Positions 26,637 to 33,643 of a stretch of DNA of 64,000 nucleotides are shown piece by piece (positions within the stretch are counted from its first letter, which is position 1; every line of letters starts with the position of its first letter). Both the position numbers and the translations under genes were made by a program. The DNA lies in contig NZ_CP046535.1 of the NCBI RefSeq assembly GCF_009739515.1, forward strand, positions 372,001-436,000. The letters run 5' to 3'. The notes below the pieces were generated by a model that saw only the letters and a program-made list of their open reading frames with translations, was not told the origin of the DNA and searched no databases. The stretch comes from Sphingomonas profundi. GTDB lineage: Bacteria; Pseudomonadota; Alphaproteobacteria; Sphingomonadales; Sphingomonadaceae.

Positions 26637-27038
26637 ATGAATGAACTTCGGATTGGCGACCTTGCGCGCGCCACTGACACCAAGGTTGAAACGATCCGCT
26701 GGTATGAGAAGGAAGGGTTGATTCCAGCTCCTTTACGGACCGCAGGAAACTACCGCGCCTATGACGCGAGGGCGTTGGCGCAGTTGAGCTTCATCCGGCG
26801 CGCGCGTGACCTAGGCTTTCCTCTCGATCAGGTCCGCGCGCTGCTCGGTCTCGCCAGTGACGAGGCCGGTGATTGCGCGTCGGTTGACGTGATGGCCCAA
26901 CAGCACCTTGACGAAATTGACCGGAAGATTGCCGATCTAACTGCGCTTCGCGCGGAACTATCGGGGCTGCTAGCATCATGCCAGGGTGGAACAATCGGTA
27001 AGTGCCGGATCATCGATGCTTTAGGGCCTCGTCGTTGA
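26637..27038 (+). CDS. MerR-family heavy-metal-responsive regulator (CadR/PbrR-like)
   Basis: 133 aa. N-terminal MerR winged HTH (LRIGDLARATDTKVETIRWYEKEGLIPAP), dimer helix (IDRKIADLTALRAELSGLL) and a C-terminal metal loop with Cys at 80, 115 and 123 (DCASVDV and SCQGGTIGKC). The three-Cys arrangement matches CadR/PbrR-type sensors of Cd, Pb or Zn. It is divergent from the CDF-czcCBA operon and should activate the promoter between them when metal binds. Confidence 0.9.
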   Translation: MNELRIGDLARATDTKVETIRWYEKEGLIPAPLRTAGNYRAYDARALAQLSFIRRARDLGFPLDQVRALLGLASDEAGDCASVDVMAQQHLDEIDRKIADLTALRAELSGLLASCQGGTIGKCRIIDALGPRR

Positions 27039-27430
27039 CCCAGTTCCGGTCGCTCGGAGTCGATTAGCTGCTTCTCAGAAGCAGCCACTCGTTCATCTTA
27101 GTCCAACGGCCGCTCCGTCGTGGTTCAGCTCTCTCCCGTTTGGCCCGACCAGAGGAGGCATCATGTCGGCTTGACCCTGCTTGATGCTTGTTTAACGACC
27201 CGCTCGGCTCAGCCCTGGTCCTTGGCTTGCACGATGTAGAGTTGGGCGTTGAACTCGCGCAGCCCAATATCCGCAAGCCTCTGAAGGCCGGCAGCTCCGG
27301 GGTCCTCAGTACTTTGGAGCCTGCGCAGGCGGCAGATCGCCTCCGAAATGGCCGCACGTCATGGCGGAAGGCAGCGATGAATTGCCTGACGCAGGCAGAA
27401 ACCTCTGCTGCACGACTATCCTGATCTGGC
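27039..27430. other. Gap between metal-resistance genes and MBL/E2-E1-JAB operon
   Basis: Some 390 bp with no recognisable gene on either strand. It marks the left edge of the putative defence island; I found no direct repeat or tRNA gene in it. Confidence 0.45.
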
Positions 27431-27458
27431 TTGGATTTGGGCTCCGTTCGACTTATGT
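27431..27458 (+). promoter_or_regulatory. Possible sigma70 promoter of the MBL/E2-E1-JAB/patatin operon
   Basis: TTGGAT (27431-27436) and TTATGT (27453-27458) with a 16-bp spacer, ending 38 bp before the MBL start codon. Matches to consensus are moderate. Confidence 0.35.
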
Positions 27459-27496
27459 TCGCGCCAGCGGCTGACCCGTGCCGCCAGGAGATGGGC

Positions 27497-28612
27497 ATGC
27501 ACGTTGTTCGCTTTTTCCCCATCGGCAACGCCGACACCTGTCTGATCGAATTAGAGAACGGAAGGCGCGCGCTGTTCGACTTTGCGGATATGCGAAACCC
27601 GGACGACCAGTACGATCTACGCTGCGATCTGGAGAAGGAGCTGCGAGACTGCCTTGATGGCGCCAAATCGATCGACGTCGTTGCGTTCACGCACTTGGAC
27701 ACGGATCATTGCGCCAGGGCCAAGGAGGTCTTCCACCTCGAGCACGCCAAGAAGTACCAGGGCGGCGACCGCATCAAGATCGAGACGATGTGGGTCCCCG
27801 CCACCGCCATCCTGGAGGAAGGCGTCAAGGGTCAAGCCCGCACGCTGCGTACCGAGGCCAGGCATCGCTTCGTCGAAGGCAAAGGCATTCGGGTCTTCGG
27901 CCGGCCGGAGAAGCTGGACCAGTTCTTGATCGATCGCAATATCGATCCGAAGACGCGCCGCAACCTGATCAGCGACGCCGGAACGCTCTGCCCGGAGTTC
28001 AATCTTAGCCACGACGGCGTAGAGTTCTTCGTGCACTCGCCGTTCGCCGAGACCTGCGGCGATTCCGTGGAGTACCGCAACGGCTCGGCAATCTTTATGC
28101 AGGCGACATTCGTCGTCGGCGGCCGAACGACGAAGATGATCCTGTCGGCCGACGTCCCGCACGAGGTGATCGACGACATCGTCCGCATCACCAGGTACCA
28201 CAAGAACGACCACCGGCTAGAGTGGGACATCAACAACGTCCCCCACCATTGCTCGTACCTGTCGCTCGCTGACGACAAAGGCAAGGACAAGACCGTTCCC
28301 GTCGACAGGCTCAAGTGGCTCTACGAGGAGCAGGGGCAGCCGGGCGGACTTCTCGTCTCAACCAGCAGGCCCATCCCGACGGATGACGACGATAAGCAGC
28401 CGCCCCATCGGCAGGCGGCCAACTACTACAAGGACGTCGCCCGCGACCTCGGCGGAGAGTGGCTCGTCACCATGGAGCATCCCAGCAAGACCAAGCCCAA
28501 GCCGCTCGTGATCGAGATCGGCGCGACCGGCTCCAAGCCGAGAAAGATCGCGGCCGCTGGCGCGGCGACCGTCCTGGGCGGTGCGGCCCCGAGGGCGGGG
28601 CGACACAGGTGA
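27497..28612 (+). CDS. ComEC-like metallo-beta-lactamase-fold hydrolase, first gene of putative defence operon
   Basis: 371 aa. The fold motifs of the ComEC/Rec2-type MBL family are all present: an N-terminal IGNADTCLIELENGRRALFDFAD strand pair, the metal site THLDTDHCARA (HxDxDH), the later SADVPHE Asp segment (equivalent to the TGD loop) and VPHHCSYLS (equivalent to HHGS). It is therefore likely a two-metal phosphodiesterase or nuclease, soluble, with no signal peptide. It ends in an Ala/Gly-rich tail (AAAGAATVLGGAAPRAG). AGGAG lies six bases before the ATG at 27497. The stop overlaps the GTG of the E2-E1-JAB gene, so the products are probably made in fixed ratio. Specific substrate unknown. 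Confidence 0.85.
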   Translation: MHVVRFFPIGNADTCLIELENGRRALFDFADMRNPDDQYDLRCDLEKELRDCLDGAKSIDVVAFTHLDTDHCARAKEVFHLEHAKKYQGGDRIKIETMWVPATAILEEGVKGQARTLRTEARHRFVEGKGIRVFGRPEKLDQFLIDRNIDPKTRRNLISDAGTLCPEFNLSHDGVEFFVHSPFAETCGDSVEYRNGSAIFMQATFVVGGRTTKMILSADVPHEVIDDIVRITRYHKNDHRLEWDINNVPHHCSYLSLADDKGKDKTVPVDRLKWLYEEQGQPGGLLVSTSRPIPTDDDDKQPPHRQAANYYKDVARDLGGEWLVTMEHPSKTKPKPLVIEIGATGSKPRKIAAAGAATVLGGAAPRAGRHR

Positions 28613-30834
28613 GCGGCGAGGACGCGCCACGATCCAGGCTGGCGCGTGCCGTGGTCCAATACGTGCGCGACTCGGTCGACCATCCGTACGCGACGATACG
28701 GGAGGTGCATCGCGACGGAGAACGGGAGGTGGTCGATCTCGAGCTGGAGATCGACGTCGCGCAGGATCGGACGGTACCGATCCTGCACCGCGAGCCCGTC
28801 CGCATCGTGTTCGCGTCGGCTGACGATCTCGTCGCTCCCCGCGTGCTATCGCTGCGCGACGACTTTCCGTCGGGGCAAGTCCACACTAACCTCGACCACG
28901 AGGTCGACGGCGTGTGCCTGTGCATCTGGGAGGAGGGATGGCACGACCTGTCTCGCAACCTGACGGGGCAGGCGCTCGTCGAGCGGATCAGATGGTGGTT
29001 CGCAGGAATGGCCGACGGCAGTCTGCATGCGGGCGACCAGGCCCTGGAGCCTCTCATCGCGACCACCTCCGATACGATCGTCTTCCCGCCGGGCACATTC
29101 GTCGGGCCCTGGTTCATTGAGAAGGCGCAGGAACGACGGGGACGGATGACGCTCATCATGTCCCGGGAGCGGAAGGCAGCCAAGGACCTCCTTTTTGACG
29201 TCTTCCAGCGCGTGCTGCCGTCCCAGGTGCATGGAGCGCTTGCCAGCCGCCCCTTCGAGATGGCCGGGCTCGTCGAGCTCGCCGCGACGCTCCGGTTCGA
29301 CCTCATGGCCGAACTGCGGGCATGGCTCACGGAACCGGAGCGACTGGCATCGGCGTCGGCGCGCAGAGCGCTGTTTCTGCTCGTCGTTCCGAAGCGCCGC
29401 ACCGAGGAGGGCGAAGACGAGAGCTGGGAGGCGTGGGTGTACACGTCTTCCGAGACGCTGGCACGATTGGGCGAGAAGCTCGGGATCACGTCGACCTACG
29501 AGGACGAGGGCGGACCGAAGACCGGCGTCGCACTCGCGGGAACCGTCGAACCGGTCGACCTCAAGACCGTCCTGCTGCTCAGCTGGCGAATCGTGCAGCG
29601 GCTCGATCGGGCAACGGCGCGACAGTTCGCCGGATCGAAGCGCACCGCCGATGCCAGGCTGGTCGCGATCGGCGCCGGCGCGATCGGATCCAACGTGATC
29701 GTCAACGCGACGCGTGCGGGGCTCGGCAGCTGGACGATCGTCGACGACGACGACGTCCTGCCGCACAACACGGTCCGCCAGACGCAGACCGACTGGGCGG
29801 TAGGTCATGCCAAGGCGCAGGTGCTCGCCTTCGAGGCCGACGCCATACTTGCTGAAGACGGGAACACTCCCGTCATGGCCGACGTGCTGCACGGCGGCGC
29901 GGAGACGGAGCGGATCGCGACTTCGATGCGGGAAGCGGACCTCGTCGTCGACTTCAGCGCCTCGCCCGCCGTCGTCGGGCACCTTGCCGACCAGGACCTC
30001 GGCCGCGCGGCTAGCTTCTTCTTCGGGCCGGACGGGTCCGACCTCGTCGTGTTAGACGAGGGGACCGGCCGCACCGTCCTGCTGGACGAGATCGAGGCGC
30101 AGTACTTCCTCGCGGTCGCGGCGTGCCCGGAGCTGGAAGGGCACCTCGCGGCAGCCCGCACCGACCGTATCCGATACGCCAACGCATGTCAGGACCTCTC
30201 CCGTCCCCTGCCGCCGTGGCAGGTCCACATGCTCAGCGGGCTGGCCGCCGGTCGGCTGCCATCGCTTCTCGAAGACGGCGGGCCATCGGTATGGGTGTGG
30301 CGACTGGATCCGGACACCGGGGCGGTGCTGCCAATCCGCCTGGAGGTGCAGTCCACGTCCCGGTTCGGATCCGACACGCTACGCGTATCAATATCGGCAG
30401 GCGTGATCGGAGCCATGAGGTCGTACCGCCGGAAGGCGGCGCCGGACGAGACCGGCGGCATCTTGATCGGCACGTTCGATCTCGTGCGGAACGTCCTGCA
30501 CGTTGTCGCGGCGCTGCCGGCGCCGCCCGATTCGAGGCAGGCGCCGACCTACTTCGTCCGTGGAGCCCAGGACCTGCGCCCCCTCGTCGACGATCTCGCC
30601 GGGGCGACGGCTGGACGGTTGCGGTACGTCGGCGAGTGGCACAGCCATCCAGACGGCGCAGCCGCGCGGCCGAGCCATGACGACGAGGGCGTCTTCTCCT
30701 ACCTGCGCAGGCAGCTGGACCCCGCGGGCGCGCCCTACGCGATGCTGATATGCGGACGGGAGGAGACGTGGCTGCGAACGGCCTGGCAGGATCGCGGACA
30801 GATCGAAGGAGTGGTCGCCCATGCCGATGGCTGA
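28609..30834 (+). CDS. E2-E1-JAB triple-fusion protein (ubiquitin-like conjugation and deconjugation)
   Basis: 741 aa from a GTG that overlaps the MBL stop (GTGA). Residues 1-150: E2-like domain with a DGVCLCIW motif; Cys103 or Cys105 would be the thioester site. About 340-560: E1/ThiF-like adenylating domain with a GAGAIGSN nucleotide loop (355-362), acidic DDDDVLPHNTVRQ (379-391), GHAKA (Lys402) and a candidate catalytic Cys527 (NACQDLSRPLP). Residues 595-741: JAB/JAMM peptidase with Glu614 (DETGGILIG), His678-x-His680 (EWHSHPDG) and Asp691. All three active sites look intact. In type II CBASS, Cap2 (E2-E1) and Cap3 (JAB) do these jobs as two proteins; here they are one. No separate ubiquitin-like protein is encoded nearby. 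The target is unknown; the flanking MBL and patatin are the obvious candidates. Confidence 0.88.
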   Translation: MSGEDAPRSRLARAVVQYVRDSVDHPYATIREVHRDGEREVVDLELEIDVAQDRTVPILHREPVRIVFASADDLVAPRVLSLRDDFPSGQVHTNLDHEVDGVCLCIWEEGWHDLSRNLTGQALVERIRWWFAGMADGSLHAGDQALEPLIATTSDTIVFPPGTFVGPWFIEKAQERRGRMTLIMSRERKAAKDLLFDVFQRVLPSQVHGALASRPFEMAGLVELAATLRFDLMAELRAWLTEPERLASASARRALFLLVVPKRRTEEGEDESWEAWVYTSSETLARLGEKLGITSTYEDEGGPKTGVALAGTVEPVDLKTVLLLSWRIVQRLDRATARQFAGSKRTADARLVAIGAGAIGSNVIVNATRAGLGSWTIVDDDDVLPHNTVRQTQTDWAVGHAKAQVLAFEADAILAEDGNTPVMADVLHGGAETERIATSMREADLVVDFSASPAVVGHLADQDLGRAASFFFGPDGSDLVVLDEGTGRTVLLDEIEAQYFLAVAACPELEGHLAAARTDRIRYANACQDLSRPLPPWQVHMLSGLAAGRLPSLLEDGGPSVWVWRLDPDTGAVLPIRLEVQSTSRFGSDTLRVSISAGVIGAMRSYRRKAAPDETGGILIGTFDLVRNVLHVVAALPAPPDSRQAPTYFVRGAQDLRPLVDDLAGATAGRLRYVGEWHSHPDGAAARPSHDDEGVFSYLRRQLDPAGAPYAMLICGREETWLRTAWQDRGQIEGVVAHADG

Positions 30835-32104
30835 TTGGAGGAAACAGCCGGAGGAACGGATTGCGCTCGCCCTGTCCGGTGGCGGCTCGCGCGCGATGGC
30901 GTTCCATCTCGGCTGCCTGCGGGCGCTCCACGACCTCGGGATCCTGCAGCGCGTCTCGACCATGTCCGCGGTCTCCGGCGGCAGCGTTCTCGCCGGCATA
31001 TACTGCAGCCACCCCGGCGACTTCGCCGCCTTCGACCGCCGAGTGCGCGAGGTGCTGTCGGAAGGCTTCCTCCGTCCCGCCGTTCGCACTGCGCTCACCA
31101 CTGACGAGGGACTGCGGGCAATCGGAACCCGGCTTCTCCTCGCCGTAGATAGGACCGCCGCCTTCGTCGTGCGCCGTGTGCTTGCCGCAGTCCGCACGCG
31201 TCCGACCTGGAGGTGGCTGAGCAAGTCTCCCGTGCTGCGCGCCTCCAGCCGGACGACCATCCTGAAGCGCACCTTCAGCAAGGTGTTCGCCGGAGCCAAG
31301 CTGACCGACCTGCGGTCCGACCGACCCCGTCTCGTGATCGTGGCATGCGAACTGAGGGCGAAGGCCGCCTTTTACTTCACGTCGGAGCGTCTCCACTGCT
31401 GGCGCTACGGCTCGTCCAGTTCAGAGGGCGTTGAGCTCGCCGATGCCGTCGCCGCGTCCGCCGCCTACCCGGCCGCGCTGCCGGCCATCGAGTCCAACAT
31501 GTCGTTCGAGAAGAAGGGACGTGCAGAACGACACCGCGTCACGCTGACCGACGGCGGCGTGTACGACAATCTCGGCCTCGCGCCGTTCTGGCCGGGCCGT
31601 GACCCGACGATCAGTCTCGACACGGGCAGCCACGAGCGGATCATCGCCTGCAGGGCCGGCTACGCGCTGGACGTGGCCGATCCCGCGTCGACCATGCTAT
31701 CGCGCATGAACGCGGCGTTCGAGAGCGTCTTCGCCAGGGCGCAGAACCTCGCCACGACGCGGCTCTACGACCTATTACGCGGGGGGGAACTGAAGGGCTT
31801 CCTCCTGCCCTATCTGGGCCAGCGCGACGCCAGCCTGCGCTACCCACCCGACGATCTCGTCCGCTGCGAGGAGGTGGCAGGATACCCTACCAATTTCTCC
31901 GCCATGCCGATCGAGTGGATCGAGCGGCTTTCCCGACGAGGCGAGCAGCTCGTGCACGCCCTGGTGCGCGAGAACTGGCCGGAGATGCTGCGGGCTGGCG
32001 CCCGTGTCGCCACTGCCGCCGATAGCGTAGTCAGTGGAGGCGAGGACGCCCCTTTGGGGCCTGGTTCGCCTTTGGAGGACGCCGTACCGCCATCCCTAAA
32101 ATGA
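30821..32104 (+). CDS. Patatin-like phospholipase, probable effector of the operon
   Basis: 427 aa. Patatin motifs in order: oxyanion hole SGGGSRAMAFHLG (residues 19-31), nucleophile Ser52 in SAVSGGS (Ala replaces the first Gly of GxSxG, a frequent bacterial variant), and catalytic Asp244 in TDGGVYDN. Patatins hydrolyse membrane phospholipids; CapV of CBASS is one and kills infected cells. It overlaps the E2-E1-JAB gene by 14 bp, with GAAGGAG upstream, and so is co-expressed with it. No signal peptide. The C-terminal 60 residues are Gly/Pro/Ala-rich and probably disordered. How it is activated here is unknown because no nucleotide cyclase is present. Confidence 0.9.
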   Translation: MPMADWRKQPEERIALALSGGGSRAMAFHLGCLRALHDLGILQRVSTMSAVSGGSVLAGIYCSHPGDFAAFDRRVREVLSEGFLRPAVRTALTTDEGLRAIGTRLLLAVDRTAAFVVRRVLAAVRTRPTWRWLSKSPVLRASSRTTILKRTFSKVFAGAKLTDLRSDRPRLVIVACELRAKAAFYFTSERLHCWRYGSSSSEGVELADAVAASAAYPAALPAIESNMSFEKKGRAERHRVTLTDGGVYDNLGLAPFWPGRDPTISLDTGSHERIIACRAGYALDVADPASTMLSRMNAAFESVFARAQNLATTRLYDLLRGGELKGFLLPYLGQRDASLRYPPDDLVRCEEVAGYPTNFSAMPIEWIERLSRRGEQLVHALVRENWPEMLRAGARVATAADSVVSGGEDAPLGPGSPLEDAVPPSLK

Positions 32105-32170
32105 ACGAACGAGCAACTTTGCAGCTACCCGCTCCAAATCGGCCGTGCCGCTTTCCACCATAAATGCGCG

Positions 32171-32204
32171 TCCGCATTCTACCCAGAATGCTCCTGAATG
32201 CGGA
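32171..32204. repeat. Hairpin after the patatin gene
   Basis: TCCGCATTC and GAATGCGGA form a perfect 9-bp stem with a 16-base loop. It lies 67 bp downstream of the patatin stop. It could be a dispersed sphingomonad intergenic repeat or a transcript-end hairpin; there is no T-tract. Confidence 0.4.
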
Positions 32205-32228
32205 ACGTCCGCGATCAGCGTGAACGTC

Positions 32229-32520
32229 CTATGCCGACTGCTCGCCGGCAAGTGCGATGACGGCGTCGGTGAGGATGCTGACCTCCTCGGCAATCGAGCG
32301 TAGCCGGTTGGCCAGTGCGATGCGCCTTGCGGGATCCGAACCAGGCGCCTGACCCTCTGCCGCTGCGACGGCACCGTCTTTCAAACCGCGCGGTGAGCAA
32401 GTAGAATAGCTGCCGGACGAGATCGTCATGCGGGGCGGTGAGGTCTGCTTCGGCCATGGCGGCACGAAGCGAGCGCACGCCCGCGAAGTCCATATCCAGC
32501 TTTGCGGCGGCTTCTGACAT
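32229..32520 (-). pseudogene. Small gene of recombinase cassette, apparently frameshifted
   Basis: Begins MSEAAAKLDMDFAGVRSLRA, continues DLVRQLFYLLTARF, then the plausible continuation moves to the next frame (KDGAVAAAEGQ, then RRIALANRLRSIAEEVSILTDAVIALA) and ends at 32229. Read this way it is about 96 aa, amphipathic-helical and without known domain. A one-base indel near the TTTGAAAG at about 32385 separates the halves. It is divergent from the DUF3489 gene. Function unknown. Confidence 0.5.
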
Positions 32521-32674
32521 TCCATTCGACTTGGCCGTGGAACCGAGCATTGCTGTGCTCGTGAGTCGCAGGCGGCACGGCGGTGCCGGCTGCCGGGCCC
32601 CGATCGGTCGACCGGCGGGGCTATAGCTGGTGGGAGGCGGCGAGGGTGCCGGTCCTCCCGCCGGAGACGACATA

Positions 32675-33226
32675 ATGACCAGCAAGCTCACCGACATGCA
32701 GCTCATCCTTCTCGCCACCGCCTGCCAGCGTGAGGATGGCAGCCTGCTGCCGCCACCGGCCACGCTCGGCGAGCAGGCGGCACGCATCCGCCGCGCGGTG
32801 ACCGCGCTGATCAAGCGGACCTTCGCCAGCGAGTGCGAGATGGCCGACACGGCCAAGGCGTGGCGCGAACAGGGCGATCGCCACATCGGCGTCATCATCA
32901 CCGATGCCGGCCGCGCGGTCATCGCTGCAGAGCAGCCGGAGGCGACGCCGGGTACTTCGAAGACCGGCACGGAAAGCACTGCAGAGCCAGAACCCGCCAC
33001 CGCTGCCGCCGAGTCGCCGGTCCAGCGCACCGGCACGAAGCAGTCGCTGGTGCTCGACCTACTCCGGCGCGAGGACGGTGCCAATATCGACGACCTCATG
33101 GCCGCCACGGGCTGGCTGCCACACACGACGCGGGCGGCCCTGACCGGGCTGCGCAAGAAGGGCCACGCGATCATGCGCGTCGGCGAGAGCGGCGCCTCGC
33201 GCTATCGCCTCGAGGCGAACGCTTGA
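32675..33226 (+). CDS. DUF3489 domain-containing protein
   Basis: 183 aa. The N-terminal part (SKLTDMQLILLATACQREDGSLLPPP) and the C-terminal DUF3489 winged-helix-like domain (TKQSLVLDLLRREDGANIDDLMAATGWLPHT, then ALTGLRKKGH) are typical; between them is an Ala/Glu/Pro linker. GGAG precedes the ATG at 32675. In Alphaproteobacteria this gene stands next to DUF2924 and a large serine recombinase, as here. The C-terminal domain is probably DNA-binding; the role in the cassette is not established. Confidence 0.85.
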   Translation: MTSKLTDMQLILLATACQREDGSLLPPPATLGEQAARIRRAVTALIKRTFASECEMADTAKAWREQGDRHIGVIITDAGRAVIAAEQPEATPGTSKTGTESTAEPEPATAAAESPVQRTGTKQSLVLDLLRREDGANIDDLMAATGWLPHTTRAALTGLRKKGHAIMRVGESGASRYRLEANA

Positions 33227-33643
33227 TGGCCGCGCGCCCGATCCACCGCTGGCCGAGCTCTCGACCATGTCCGCAGCCCAGCTGCGCGCGGCATGGGCGG
33301 CGCAGCATGGCAGTGAAGCGCCACGCCTACCAGCCGGCCTGCTGCTGCGCGGTCTCGCCTACCGGCTCCAGGAGAACAGGGCAGGGGGCCTGCCCAGTGC
33401 CACCATGCGCCAGCTGAAGCGGGCGGAAGAGGGCGATCGGCTTCTCCAAAACGCGCGCTTGGTCCCGGCGCGCAGCTGGTGCGGACGTGGCACGGTCGCA
33501 CGATCATGGTGACGGTCGAAGCAAACGGCTATCGGCTCGATGGCCGGACGTATCGCTCGCTCAGCCACATCGCCCGCGAAGTCACGGGCGCAGCATGGTC
33601 CGGCCCGCGCTTCTTCGGCTTGACCGACAAGAGGAGAACCTGA
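33226..33643 (+). pseudogene. DUF2924 protein, frameshifted
   Basis: One frame gives MSAAQLRAAWAAQHGSEAPRLP and LLLRGLAYRLQEN, the N-terminal half of DUF2924 proteins. The C-terminal half (LGPGAQLVRTWHGRTIMVTV, then GRTYRSLSHIAREVTGAAWSGPRFFGL) lies in another frame ending at 33643. The switch falls at an AAAA run near 33449; one more A would restore QKRALGPGAQL. A second slip near 33239 would be needed to use the ATG that overlaps the DUF3489 stop. Either the gene is broken or the assembly has lost bases in homopolymers. Confidence 0.65.

Noticed and set aside
27064..27702. A minus-strand frame at the left edge of the defence operon
   Set aside because: Low-complexity Arg/Ser composition, overlaps the MBL gene start, no motif; treated as non-coding.
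27497..32104. Classical type II CBASS
   Set aside because: No CD-NTase (no GS...DxD nucleotidyltransferase motif) is encoded in or next to the operon, so the label would be wrong even though E2-E1, JAB and patatin parts are shared.
27497..32104. Bil-type (BilABCD) ubiquitination system
   Set aside because: There is no ubiquitin-like BilA gene, E1/E2/JAB are fused, and a patatin is present, so the composition does not fit.
32215..33174. A 319-codon minus-strand frame opposite DUF3489
   Set aside because: Most of it is antisense of the DUF3489 gene; only its 3' part coincides with the small gene at 32229-32520.
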